This document shows positions 25,872-34,928 of a stretch of DNA of 64,000 nucleotides, one piece after another. Source of the stretch: Stieleria mannarensis. GTDB lineage: Bacteria; Planctomycetota; Planctomycetia; Pirellulales; Pirellulaceae. The notes beneath the pieces are model-generated. The model searched no databases. It was not told the origin of the DNA and was given only the letters and a program-made list of their open reading frames with translations. The DNA lies in the NCBI RefSeq assembly GCF_014154935.1, contig NZ_JACEHH010000026.1, positions 62,001 to 126,000 on the forward strand. The letters run 5' to 3'. A program made the translations under genes and the position numbers. Numbering within the stretch: the stretch's first letter is position 1; every line of letters begins with the position of its first letter.

Positions 25872-26513
25872 TGTCTCTCTCTTCGTGTGGGGTTACGTCG
25901 CTTGGGAAACGTCAATCAACCATCGCGATCCCATCGGGGAATACCGTACGAATGAGCGATTCTTACCGATTCAGCCATTTTCCTGTGCAACAAGATGACG
26001 CAAGGTGAGGTCCCCCGATGTCACGACGGGACCTGCTTCACTGCACCTCGGAATCGAGCATCCGTGTCGCAATGCCGTTCTTGTCAAGAAGACGGTCGCT
26101 GCTCAAACGGGACCGAGGGTGGATCGGCGACGAATTTGGGTACCGATTCTCCATTGACGCCGGTCGTGTACACTTCAAACCGTGACCCAGTCGACATCTG
26201 CGCACGCTTGATTCGATCGATTGAGCCATCGACGTGCTGAATCGTCAGTGTGATGTTGCCGCCTAGGGAAGCTCAAGGATCGCGATGTCTTTGAACTCGA
26301 CATGCATGTCGGTGCCGCCTTGTTCTCCGAACTCGGCGGATCGCAAAAGCGAAGCTTTGCCCTGCGCCGACCTCGGAGAGGACGGCGACTGTCCAGCCCG
26401 ATCGAAAACTAAGTTGCGGTAGACGACTCGTTGTTGCGTTGACACTGCATTCATATTGGATCGACTTCTGAGTCAAATAAGGAGATGGATCTGACCATCA
26501 CATCAAGCAAGGG
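25872..26513. other. Degenerate region upstream of SDR gene, likely decayed genes
   Basis: About 640 bases with no intact gene. On the minus strand, a readable but stop-ended segment at about 26080-26250 (GGNITLTIQHVDGSIDRIK and SRFEVYTTGVNGES) has protein-like composition but no start. Another at 26263-26454 ends like a DUF1080 protein (listed separately). The two are in different frames. The promoter of the SDR gene should lie just above 25871. Confidence 0.5.
26263..26454 (-). pseudogene. Possible C-terminal remnant of a DUF1080 (3-keto-disaccharide hydrolase) protein
   Basis: The last residues, GTDMHVEFKDIAILELP, match the usual closing strand of DUF1080 proteins (hydrophobic, then FKDI-x-I-x-EL). 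No start, no signal peptide and no LFDG or GW motifs of the rest of the domain are present, so at best this is the tail of a lost gene. DUF1080 proteins are lectin-fold, often exported glycan enzymes common in planctomycetes. The match is short and could be chance. Confidence 0.35.
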
Positions 26514-29500
26514 TCAATCAAATGATTTTCGCAGCGACTCTGCCACGTGATCGCGGTCGATCGGTTTCTCCGCTGGCAAATCGTGAATCAGAATGGCGTA
26601 GGAAAGCTTGTAGGTCTCGCCACGCTTGACCCAAGTCTTGACGTACGGCTCTCGGCGTTCTTTCGGCTGTTTGGGAAAGGGGTTGGTCACGATCACTCCG
26701 TAATCCCGCGCGTGCAACCACGACGGGCGAGGGTTGTCGGGGCTCGGAACGACCAGGATTCCGACCTCGCGGTCACCGACCGTCCCGAAATAGTCGAACC
26801 ACTTCGCCTGTTTGCCCCAGACCTGCGCACCGTTGCGTTCTCCGCGGTTGTTCAAGATTGTGCCGTTGCCGCCCTGGACCCGAATGGGCGACGCCACCCG
26901 GACGGCAAGTCCTGACTCCTCTTGATCCCCGAAGTAGAAATCGTGGTCGTCGGATCGGTATTCCGCATCCAGTCGCAATAACAGGCCTTCAGGCACGTTC
27001 TCGAAGTGGTAGCGAGTCGTTTCGACACAAACCACTTCGTCATCCGGGTAGCCGGAGGTTTCAAACAGGGATGTTGAGTCGGCCTCACCGGCGCGGCGGG
27101 TTTCCTTTGTAGCGTCTTTTCGCAACAGCAGGTTTCGCGCTGCGAAGCTGCCCGAGTTCCTGTCCCCGCTAGGGGGCTGAATGAAGCGATCGAAAGCGAC
27201 CCTTGATTGAAGACGCCAGTAGTCATTTCCATCGACGTCGCCAAAACCCAGCCAAATCCCGGGGTGCATGTGCGGGTGAATGATTCCGCCCTCGGCTCCG
27301 TACCCGGGGTCGATGTCATCCGGTTTACGGGGCGGGTAGTTCCTGGTCACTCGAATGCCACCGGGCGTCGTGACGTTCACGAGGGCTCGCCGCGTGAGCT
27401 TCGGATGGTCCTTCAGATACGTCGCGACTTGCTGACCGGCAAAATGAATGTTCAGACTGTCGCCGTTATCTTGAAACCAGAAACCATCTCGGTCGCCGAC
27501 GGTCTTTTGTGCCATCAACCAAGCCGTCAAATCAGCGACCTGCTGCGCCGTCATCATTTTGGCAAAGCCGTCCGGCATCGGAGAAATCTTGGTGCCGACT
27601 CGCTGTTCGATGTCATCTTTGTCGACCGTCGTGACGCTGCCGTCGGAAGCGGCAAGTTTGATCAATCGCCCCGTCTCTTCAAGAACCGATCCTGCAATCA
27701 CCCGTCCGTCGACGGTGAGAACTTTCTGTTGAGCAAAGCCCTCGGTGATCACCTTGCTCGGGTGGATGATCGATTCGATCAGCACCTCGGGGGTCTTCGC
27801 TCGGTTGCCGATGTCAGAAAGGTCTGGTCCCAATACCTGGCCGATTCCCTGCATTTGATGACACTTGAAACAGCCGGCGCCTCGTGGATGCAGAAACAAC
27901 TCGCGTCCGCGCTCAGGGTCCGCATCGGCCATCGCCGCAACGGCTGCTTCCATCGTGATCGGTTCGCGATCGTTCTGCTGTGGCAGAATCTCCCGCTTGA
28001 ACAGAACGATGTAATTTCCGCGGCCGGAGTCGTTGGGGCGGTTCACGTTTGCGCCCAAGGAGATCTCGCCTGCCGGAAATTGTTTTTCGTAGACATTGAA
28101 GACCGGATCACTGGTGATGATTTGCAGTCCGGTGTTTTGAAAACCGCTCGGCTGTCCGACGTTCATCCAGCTGAGCGGCTCGCGATTGCGGGCATCGACA
28201 CCGATCAGCAGCGAGACGTCCGAGTCGCTTCGGAAAGAAACCAGACGCTCGACGAGCCGGCGATCGTCTTCATTGGCGGTGCGCAAGAAGGGAAGCCCCG
28301 CTAGCTCGGCGGGCACCTCAAGGATGCGGTAGTCCCGATCGGTGTAGTGCCGTTTCCCGACCGCCAATCCGCTCCAATCAATTTCGTAGCGGTGGCCGCT
28401 GTCGGAGGCGAAGTCGTCGATAAACGGTCGATGCCGATACGCCTTGGTCGGACGAATTCGATACTCGGCATCCGTCATCGCGCCGGCCTGTGTGTAATCC
28501 TGGAACACCGAAAAACGAAGCCGGGTGTCACCGTTGACGGCGATCGGCCCAGTCGCCCGCGGACTGGTCATCGCTGGCACACTGCCGTCGGTCGTGTAAG
28601 TAATGACACCGCGCGGGATCGAACTTTGCGCGGTGACGGCGATCGGTTCGGAGTAGTCGCCCGGCGGGGGCGACAGAGTGATCAGCGGAGCACCGTTTCC
28701 TGTTTTCTCCAACCAGAGTTCGACCAGCGCGGCGACCTGCGGAGCTTTGTCCTTGCGAAACGGAAGCACCTGATCGACACTCAAGTCGTCCTCCAACAAC
28801 AGTGCCAGCAACGCGGCGAGACGTACACGGGGCCGAGAATCAGCAAGTCGTTGTTTCAACTGATCGGTCGACATCAATCCATGGAGAGCGTTCCATGCCG
28901 AATAGAATACGACTCGCTCGGCTTCATCCGCAGCGAGTCGGATCAGATCGTTTGACAAGTCATCGCGTCGCCCCTGCCACACCGCTTGCACGGTTGCGTG
29001 GCGCAGCCGAGCGTTTTCGGAGTTCCAGGCCAGCAAGCCGTCCAGAGCGGCGGGGTTCTCCTGAGCCAGGATCCGCAGGCATTGCAGGTGAACGTTCAGG
29101 TCCGCGTTTTGTTTTGCGTACACCTGCAACAGCGCTTCGCTCGACAGTCGGCCGAGCGTCCACAGGCCCCACGTCTGCTCCGCTTTGGTGGATTTACTTT
29201 GCAAACGCGATTTCAAAAACGTGACGCTTTCGTCACCGCGGCGAAGGAGCTCGTTTTGTGCATTGACACGCCAAGCCGGCACACTGCTGCCGAGGTCGGC
29301 GAAGAGTTGCTCGGAAGTCATTTCCGAAAGCACGCGCGATCTCGGCAGCGTCTGAAGAGCGTTTTCGCCATATCGGATTCGAAAGACGCGCCCCGCATCG
29401 ACCTGTTTTCCATTTTCAATTGTGCCTCCGTATCCGTGTCCCCAGCTCAGGATGTAGAGCGCACCCTCCGGACCGACTTCGATGTCCGTCGGTTCGAACA

Positions 29501-30641
29501 CGCGCCCGGAACTCGCCGGCAGCGAACGGCCGCCACCGGCGTGGGCAAAGACGCTCGGAAAGCCCCCTCCTTCGTGACGCAAAAACGCTCCGTCCCATTC
29601 CGGCCGGAACAGATAGACTTCTCGCCGCATCCAGTCGTTGACGAAGAACGCGCCCTGATACTGCTTTGGGAACTGGGTCGCACCATAGTGAATGAGCCCC
29701 GCACCGGAGCCTTCGTACAGCGGCATGCTGATCGGGACGGTCGGCAGATGGTCGATTCCTTTCCAGTCAAAGCTCCATGGATGGCCCCAGCCGAAGTGGG
29801 CCCCGTAAAAGGGCGCGAAGACTTTATCGCCTTCAGTTTGGTCGTTGTCGGTGCCCAGCCATTCGAAACCGTCATCAAAACAAATGTCCCACGGATTGCG
29901 AAAACCGCGTGAGACGATTTCGAGGTTGCGGCCCATCGTGTTGACGCTTTCTCCGTAGGGATCGCAACGCAGAATCCCGCCTTGTTGGCCCCAGTCGTCT
30001 TGGGGCGTGTGATAGGCTCGCTTGTACGTTTCTTTGGCGAAGACTTCGACGTCGGTGTACTCGGGGGCTCCTTCCGGGGAAGCCAATCCCCAAAGCTTGC
30101 GAAAGGCCATTGGTGCAAGTTGGTCCAGCCGGTTGTATCCCTTGGAGTTGCCTTTGGACATGTAAAGTTTGCCGTCGGGCCCAAAGTTCAGACCGTGAAG
30201 AGAATGCTCAAGGTTCCCAAGTCCGGTGTAGACCTTGATGTACACGTCGGCTTCGTCGTCGCCATCGGTGTCTCGCACGACGGTTAGATCTGGCGCGTTT
30301 GCGATCCACAAGTCGTCTCCATGCCAGGCGATCCCCTGGACACTGTTGAAGCCTTCGGCAAAGGTCTTGATGTTGTCCGCCGTTCCGTCACCGTCGTCAT
30401 CGATCAAGATGTCGATGCGATCGCCGGGCGTTTCGGGCGTCGGGGCTCGCCATTGCGGACCCTGGGCCACGCAAATGCGTCCCCGTTTGTCAAACGCCAT
30501 CACGCAGGGATTGCTGACCATCGGCTCTGCGGCGACGACGTCAACGACAAATCCCTCCGGTACGATGGGCAGGTCATCTGCCGCATGAAGACTCGGCGGC
30601 AGAGCTACCAGCACGAGGAGTGACAATAACACGTTTTTCAT
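26514..30641 (-). CDS. Giant exported heme-binding CxxCH protein: propeller, HEAT, CHB_HEX, cytochrome c, DUF6807
   Basis: 1375 residues with a Sec signal peptide (MKNVLLSLLVLVALPPSLHA). Order of modules: a planctomycete membrane-bound-dehydrogenase-type beta-propeller (about 22-430, with PEGFVVDVVAAEP at its start and NPWDICFDDGFEWLGTDND inside); HEAT-like helices (about 440-640); a chitobiase/hexosaminidase-C-like beta domain (about 650-735, ITYTTDGSVP); a further beta domain; a c-type heme domain with GCFKCHQMQGIGQVLGP near residue 920; and a DUF6807 (PmoA-like) domain from about 1045 to the end (GGIIHPHMHPGIWLGFGD). It is probably a periplasmic electron-transfer enzyme on sugars or alcohols. 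Its ATG overlaps the LacI stop, so it is co-expressed with that regulator. Confidence 0.88.
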   Translation of the reverse strand: MKNVLLSLLVLVALPPSLHAADDLPIVPEGFVVDVVAAEPMVSNPCVMAFDKRGRICVAQGPQWRAPTPETPGDRIDILIDDDGDGTADNIKTFAEGFNSVQGIAWHGDDLWIANAPDLTVVRDTDGDDEADVYIKVYTGLGNLEHSLHGLNFGPDGKLYMSKGNSKGYNRLDQLAPMAFRKLWGLASPEGAPEYTDVEVFAKETYKRAYHTPQDDWGQQGGILRCDPYGESVNTMGRNLEIVSRGFRNPWDICFDDGFEWLGTDNDQTEGDKVFAPFYGAHFGWGHPWSFDWKGIDHLPTVPISMPLYEGSGAGLIHYGATQFPKQYQGAFFVNDWMRREVYLFRPEWDGAFLRHEGGGFPSVFAHAGGGRSLPASSGRVFEPTDIEVGPEGALYILSWGHGYGGTIENGKQVDAGRVFRIRYGENALQTLPRSRVLSEMTSEQLFADLGSSVPAWRVNAQNELLRRGDESVTFLKSRLQSKSTKAEQTWGLWTLGRLSSEALLQVYAKQNADLNVHLQCLRILAQENPAALDGLLAWNSENARLRHATVQAVWQGRRDDLSNDLIRLAADEAERVVFYSAWNALHGLMSTDQLKQRLADSRPRVRLAALLALLLEDDLSVDQVLPFRKDKAPQVAALVELWLEKTGNGAPLITLSPPPGDYSEPIAVTAQSSIPRGVITYTTDGSVPAMTSPRATGPIAVNGDTRLRFSVFQDYTQAGAMTDAEYRIRPTKAYRHRPFIDDFASDSGHRYEIDWSGLAVGKRHYTDRDYRILEVPAELAGLPFLRTANEDDRRLVERLVSFRSDSDVSLLIGVDARNREPLSWMNVGQPSGFQNTGLQIITSDPVFNVYEKQFPAGEISLGANVNRPNDSGRGNYIVLFKREILPQQNDREPITMEAAVAAMADADPERGRELFLHPRGAGCFKCHQMQGIGQVLGPDLSDIGNRAKTPEVLIESIIHPSKVITEGFAQQKVLTVDGRVIAGSVLEETGRLIKLAASDGSVTTVDKDDIEQRVGTKISPMPDGFAKMMTAQQVADLTAWLMAQKTVGDRDGFWFQDNGDSLNIHFAGQQVATYLKDHPKLTRRALVNVTTPGGIRVTRNYPPRKPDDIDPGYGAEGGIIHPHMHPGIWLGFGDVDGNDYWRLQSRVAFDRFIQPPSGDRNSGSFAARNLLLRKDATKETRRAGEADSTSLFETSGYPDDEVVCVETTRYHFENVPEGLLLRLDAEYRSDDHDFYFGDQEESGLAVRVASPIRVQGGNGTILNNRGERNGAQVWGKQAKWFDYFGTVGDREVGILVVPSPDNPRPSWLHARDYGVIVTNPFPKQPKERREPYVKTWVKRGETYKLSYAILIHDLPAEKPIDRDHVAESLRKSFD

Positions 30642-31711
30642 CGTTTGCTCCTAGCGATGTTTCTGACCGACATCCCCTCAACCAATCGCGGTTGCGCAGA
30701 GACGCTGACCATGGGCGAGTCGGGGTGATCGAGACGCCAAATCAATTGTTCGACCGCTTGGCGACCGATCTGTTCGGCGCAAATGTCGATCGTGGTGACC
30801 TCGGGATAGAGCCCCGTCAAAAGAGGCAACTCGTTGTTGCATGAAATCAGGCTGATGTCTTTTCCGATCTGTAGTCCTCGGCGGGCGCACGCGTGGTAAA
30901 CCATCGCGGAAATGCAATCGGCCGGACAGAAAACGGCCGTCGGTTTGCTGCGAAGCCGAAGCACCTTTGCGACAAGTTTGTCTACCCGTTCGATCTCGTT
31001 GACCGTCTGCAACGGAAGCGTCCAGTCGGAACTGGCACCAAAAACATTTTCGACCCTCGCGCCTTGGTTGGTCGCGTGCCAGGTGAAACTCGCACAGCGT
31101 TGGCCCAGCGTCACATGATCGGGCTTGGGGTCCAGGATCGCGATTTGCTTGTGCCCCATGCCGATCAAGTAGTCAGCCGCCAAACGCCCCACCTCCGTGT
31201 CGTTCGACTCCACCGTGTCACCCCAGTCTGCTCCTTGCGGGCGTCCCAGGAACCAAACGGTTGGGATGCGGCGAAGTCGCTCGATCAGCTGTTCGGCGGC
31301 GGATTCAATCAGCTTTCCCTGCAGAGCCCCCTTGGCCAGCAAGCCATGGATGTTCTGGCTTGCGAAGGATTTGGGGATCTCATCGACACGAGGAAGGTCG
31401 GCCAGCAAGACATTCGCGCCCGCGGCGGAGAGTGCTGATTCGGCCCCGTGGATCCCGCAGGCGACCGACGGCAGGCTGACAAGCGATCGGTCCATCCCCA
31501 ACAGCAGCATGGCGATGTTCTTGCGCGAAAGCTGTCGCCCCTCGGGCGACAGTTTGCGTTTCCGCAGCCGCGAATAACCCAGCTTATTAACGGCCTCCAT
31601 CACACGCCGTGCCGTTTCGTCCGCCACATTGGGCTCACCGCTCAGCACTCGGCTGACGGTCCCGATCGACACGTCCGCGGCTTTGGCCACATCTTTTACG
31701 GTCGCAGGCAC
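30638..31711 (-). CDS. LacI-family transcriptional regulator
   Basis: 357 residues. The N-terminal helix-turn-helix reads TVKDVAKAADVSIGTVSRVLSGE with the hinge VMEAVNKLGYS, followed by a periplasmic-binding-protein-like effector domain (NIAMLLLGMDRSLVSLPSV ... AVFCPADCISAMVYHACARRGL ... ISLISCNNELP). LacI proteins of this type usually sense a sugar. Its TGA overlaps the start of the giant cytochrome gene (ATGA, 30641-30638), so regulator and target are probably one transcript and self-regulated. An operator should lie between 31712 and 31875, but no clear palindrome was picked out. Confidence 0.92.
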   Translation of the reverse strand: MPATVKDVAKAADVSIGTVSRVLSGEPNVADETARRVMEAVNKLGYSRLRKRKLSPEGRQLSRKNIAMLLLGMDRSLVSLPSVACGIHGAESALSAAGANVLLADLPRVDEIPKSFASQNIHGLLAKGALQGKLIESAAEQLIERLRRIPTVWFLGRPQGADWGDTVESNDTEVGRLAADYLIGMGHKQIAILDPKPDHVTLGQRCASFTWHATNQGARVENVFGASSDWTLPLQTVNEIERVDKLVAKVLRLRSKPTAVFCPADCISAMVYHACARRGLQIGKDISLISCNNELPLLTGLYPEVTTIDICAEQIGRQAVEQLIWRLDHPDSPMVSVSAQPRLVEGMSVRNIARSKR

Positions 31712-32206
31712 ACCGCATCTCCAGATTGCACGAAAAACATTGATACAGGCACTTTATTTCATGGAAACAAAGGGTGCAAGCTGTCAAAACCGTCGCGGTC
31801 AAAGTTGCGTCGTCAGTCCCTGCCGAAAAACAAACCGTCCCGGCAGAGACTGCCGAGCTCCCAAGGATGCGAGTAATGAAATCACTGAAAACCGCGGTCG
31901 TCGGAAGTTACCCGGTGATGGAATGGGGCAACTCTTCGCCCAGTCCTCAGGCAATCACCGATGCAATGCGTCTGGAGTTGTAATGTGCAGCAGCGCGCGG
32001 GCATTGACGTCAATCGCTGGCGCCGCCGCGCGTCATCATCGCAACTTCGGTTTTCGCTGGGAGGCGCACGATGGGGGCAAAACGATCACAGGATGAAATT
32101 GTTTTGCCGGTCCTTCGGGGATCTGCCAGCGATCCTGCAATGGGACCAATAAGCCCCATATGTCCTGTCTGTCCCCTTGGTCCTATCGAATCTGTGCGGC
32201 ATGCGA
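31712..32206. other. Intergenic region with LacI-gene promoter and a methionine-synthase-like remnant
   Basis: About 500 bases. The first 160 bases contain the promoter of the lacI-type gene (AT-richer around 31725-31765). From 31876 a remnant gene is present (listed separately). From about 32030 to 32206 nothing coding or structured was seen. Confidence 0.55.
31876..32022 (+). pseudogene. Frameshifted N-terminal remnant of a MetE-like (B12-independent methionine synthase family) protein
   Basis: An ATG with AAGGA eight bases upstream opens KTAVVGSYPVMEW and SPQAITDAMRLEL and then stops at 31981. The family's N-terminus reads TTVVGSYP...ALRDAVR...QxxAGIDVITDGE. Directly after the stop a different frame continues with VQQRAGIDV, so a small indel near 31975-31985 broke the gene. 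After that the similarity ends. The promoter side looks intact, but only about 45 of some 340 codons remain, so the product would not be functional. It may once have paired divergently with the LacI gene. Confidence 0.55.
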
Positions 32207-33538
32207 TCAGGTCTGGGGAGCGTCGCCAGGAGCGTCGTCCGACGGGGACGATTCATTAGACCCCAGTGCGGCGGCGACGGCGGAATCGGCGGCTGCGGGC
32301 AGCCAACGCAGATCGATCACCAGGTGCTCGCCGTCGATCGCGGTGATCACGGCGGGGTTTTGTTTGGCCAGTCGATCGGACCACGGTTGGGCCGAAAGGG
32401 TTTTGTGACGGAGGTTGAGTTGCCGGGAGGGGAATTCCCAGCGTCCGCCGTCGATCAGCCGCGCCGGTCGATCGGTGATTTGGCAGCCGGTGATCGATTC
32501 GTCGGCGGTCAAACGAATCGCCATCCGTTCGGCGCGGCTCCGCAAGTTTTCTTCGCCGGTGTCGATCAAGACCGACAGCGGGCTGGGATCGGAATCGGTC
32601 ATCGCGGCGAGCGTCATCGCGACAATTCCCGTGGCCGCTTGGTACGTGTTCCAACGGTCGTCTTGCTGGATGGAATCGATGAGTGTTTTCTTTCCCGCCA
32701 GGATCCCCGCCGCAGTGCCACCGGTCAGCGGACCGCCGGACAGCAGGACCAGATCGATCCCCGATTGCAGCAGCGTCTGGACGTTAGGGATCGAATCGTG
32801 GGTTTGGCGGATCGTGCCGATGGGCAGAACCGCGACCGAGACCACGTCGCGGTCTTTGAAGTCGATGGGGCCGATCGGATGTTGACCGTCATCGGCCAGG
32901 ACCACGCAAGCGTGATCGATGCCGTCAAAGTCGTGTGGCTCGATCGCTTGGACTCCGCCGCATTCGACAAGTGTCAGGTCACCGAATGCGTCGGGAAGCG
33001 GAGTGCCCGACGGAAGCCGGATCGCTTGGCTGCGGTGCATCGCGAGTTTTCGCTGTTGTGCAAGAACCGTCAGCGATGCGATGGCGGCGTCCAGGCTGGT
33101 GGCCACCGCGACGGCATGGCCGTCCAGGTCCAGCATCCGTGCCAGCGATCGATCGAGTTGTCGGTTCAATTCGTTGTCGACGCAGTCACCGCGGAGGATG
33201 TCCACGCCGAGTTGCAGGACCGCGTTGGAGACGGGAACTCCGGTCCCCGAGCGTGAGAACAGGATGCCGCCGGCATTGATGCAAGGCACGGCCAGGTCGG
33301 TTTGACGCTCGGTCCAACGCAGCACCGATTCGCGGCCGGAGTCGATCGCGCCGCGCGCCGTTTCACTGGCCGTCTTGACGAGCGCGTCGATGCTGCGCGA
33401 GGCATTCTCCGGCAAGTCACGAAGCAGTTCGGCCGCTTGCGCCTTGACGCGGGTGATCGTTTCGGTGTCGCTCGCTTTTCGGGCCACGTCGGCGACGCCG
33501 TTTCGGATCGCTTCAATGGCCCAGGGTGGAAGTCGCAT
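32207..33538 (-). CDS. SelA-like protein lacking the PLP lysine
   Basis: The preferred start is the ATG at 33538 (MRLPPWAIEAIRNGV); an ATG eight codons upstream is possible. The product is about 443 residues. It follows the L-seryl-tRNA(Sec) selenium transferase/SelA-like fold: CINAGGILFSRSGTGVPVS corresponds to the INATGTVIHTNLGRA region, and GIDLVLLSGGPLTGGTAAG then ILAGKKTLID corresponds to VSLVSFSGDKLLGGPQAG then IIVGKK. The lysine that binds pyridoxal phosphate (GDKLLGG) is replaced: here the segment reads GGPLTGG. So it is probably not an active PLP enzyme, or uses another residue. No selB or tRNA-Sec is nearby. Function unknown. Confidence 0.7.
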   Translation of the reverse strand: MRLPPWAIEAIRNGVADVARKASDTETITRVKAQAAELLRDLPENASRSIDALVKTASETARGAIDSGRESVLRWTERQTDLAVPCINAGGILFSRSGTGVPVSNAVLQLGVDILRGDCVDNELNRQLDRSLARMLDLDGHAVAVATSLDAAIASLTVLAQQRKLAMHRSQAIRLPSGTPLPDAFGDLTLVECGGVQAIEPHDFDGIDHACVVLADDGQHPIGPIDFKDRDVVSVAVLPIGTIRQTHDSIPNVQTLLQSGIDLVLLSGGPLTGGTAAGILAGKKTLIDSIQQDDRWNTYQAATGIVAMTLAAMTDSDPSPLSVLIDTGEENLRSRAERMAIRLTADESITGCQITDRPARLIDGGRWEFPSRQLNLRHKTLSAQPWSDRLAKQNPAVITAIDGEHLVIDLRWLPAAADSAVAAALGSNESSPSDDAPGDAPQT

Positions 33539-33608
33539 GGTGGGTGTTCTCGGAGGGTGCAAGACGAAGAAAACAAGACGAAGAAAAAATGGGCGACGGG
33601 GTACCGGG

Positions 33609-33836
33609 TCAAAATCGGTCCTGTTCGGATTCGGCCCAGACGCGTGCCTGGGCGCCGTCCCAGTCGACGTGAATCACGCTCGGGTTGCAGCACACCGGGC
33701 AATCTTCGACATAAGTTTGGGAATGTCCACCGGCCGGGTCCAGCGGGATCACGATCTCCTCGCCACAGCTGTCACAAATGTAGCTGCCATCGTTGTCGAA
33801 GCATTCTTGCGTCGGGTCATGGTCTGGTTCACTCAT
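33609..33836 (-). CDS. CPXCG-motif cysteine-rich zinc protein (75 aa)
   Basis: 75 residues from the ATG at 33836 (MSEPDHDPTQECFDNDG). A CxxC pair (YICDSCGEEI) and a CPVC pair (EDCPVCCNPSVIHV) about 27 residues apart form a small zinc ribbon typical of CPXCG-motif proteins found next to unrelated genes in many proteobacteria and planctomycetes. It is on the same strand as, and 70 bases upstream of, the SelA-like gene, and could be co-transcribed with it. The role is unknown; zinc or nucleic-acid binding is likely. Confidence 0.85.
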   Translation of the reverse strand: MSEPDHDPTQECFDNDGSYICDSCGEEIVIPLDPAGGHSQTYVEDCPVCCNPSVIHVDWDGAQARVWAESEQDRF

Positions 33837-34097
33837 CGTTCTACCCAGTGGGTGGAAAGTGGGGTGGTGGACGAAATCATCCGACTCCGAGCGAAACCAC
33901 GGCGGTTGTGAAGCGTTCAAATGGTGTAGGGTCCAAACCGAGGCACGACAAATCCGTGTCGCCGGTCGCGAACTTGATTCTACCGCCAACCTGGTCTCGC
34001 CGACGCGGGGTGCGGCGAGTAATTCGAGTTCGCGATCCCGACGGGACAGGCAGCGTCGACCACAAGCATTTTGTTCATCACACCGGGAAACCATCCA

Positions 34098-34928
34098 ATG
34101 AAGATTCGAACCAAGTCCACCCTGCGGCTGGCCCTCTGCGGCATCGCGGGGATCGCCGTCACTGTTGCTGCATCCAATGCCATGGCCCAGGATACCGAGG
34201 AGGGGCGGCGCCGCGGTCGCGCCGAAGCCGGCGATGGCGATGGCGATGGCGAGCGTGGTCCGCGGGGACCACGCGGTCGGCGCGGGGATGCCCAAGGGCG
34301 TGGCGACCAAGCCGGCCCACGCGAGGGACGCGGCGGATTTGGTGGCCCCGGCGGTCCTGGTGGCCCGGAAATGCTGATGCGGTTGCCGGTGATGGCGGCG
34401 TTGGATGCCGACAAAGACGGTGTGATTTCGGCCGAAGAAATCGCCGGTGCAAGCGCGGCACTGAAAACGCTGGACAAAAACAGCGACGGCAAGCTCGATT
34501 TGAGGGAACTGGTGCCCGCCCGCGGGCGAGGATTCGGCGATCGCGGCCCCGGTGAAGGCGATGCCCCACGCGGACCGCGCGAAGGTCGCGGGCCGGGTGA
34601 AGGTCGCGGGCCGGGTGAAGGTCGCGGGCCGGGTGAAGGTCGCGGGCGCGGCGGATTCGGCGATCCCAAAGCCATGCTGGACCGGATCATGAGCCAAGAC
34701 AAGGACGGTGACGGCCTGTTGTCCGGCGACGAGCTACCCGAGCGGATGGCCGCCATGCTGGAGCGTGCCGACAGCGACGAGGATGGCAAACTGTCGCGAG
34801 AGGAAATTGAAAAGGCGATGCAGGCCCGGGCGGCGAACATGCGTCGCGGCGGCGGAGGACGCCCGGGAGCCGGCCGTGGCGGCGACACCCCCGGCGGAGA
34901 ACGGCCGCGGCGGCCGCCGGTGGAGTGA
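34098..34928 (+). CDS. Exported EF-hand calcium-binding protein with Gly/Arg repeats
   Basis: 276 residues from the ATG at 34098. A signal peptide (LALCGIAGIAVTVAASNAMAQ) is followed by acidic and Gly/Arg-rich low-complexity sequence and four EF-hand loops: DADKDGVISAEE, DKNSDGKLDLRE, DKDGDGLLSGDE and DSDEDGKLSREE. All have Asp/Asn at positions 1, 3 and 5 and Glu at 12. Between the second and third loop is an 18-base tandem repeat giving GEGRGP units (34581-34650). It probably binds calcium outside the cell, perhaps in matrix or adhesion. Stand-alone gene. Confidence 0.88.
   Translation: MKIRTKSTLRLALCGIAGIAVTVAASNAMAQDTEEGRRRGRAEAGDGDGDGERGPRGPRGRRGDAQGRGDQAGPREGRGGFGGPGGPGGPEMLMRLPVMAALDADKDGVISAEEIAGASAALKTLDKNSDGKLDLRELVPARGRGFGDRGPGEGDAPRGPREGRGPGEGRGPGEGRGPGEGRGRGGFGDPKAMLDRIMSQDKDGDGLLSGDELPERMAAMLERADSDEDGKLSREEIEKAMQARAANMRRGGGGRPGAGRGGDTPGGERPRRPPVE
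34581..34650 (+). repeat. 18-base in-gene tandem repeat (GEGRGP units)
   Basis: Three exact copies of gaaggtcgcgggccgggt at 34581-34634, followed by a diverged fourth, inside the EF-hand gene. Such units expand and contract easily, so linker length may vary between strains. Confidence 0.85.

Noticed and set aside
26038-26229. Short minus-strand gene in the degenerate gap
   Set aside because: A neighbouring frame in the same stretch is more protein-like, there is no ribosome site, and the area looks decayed.
32207-33538. True selenocysteine synthase (selA)
   Set aside because: The PLP lysine is missing and no selenocysteine machinery is nearby, so only a SelA-like call is made.
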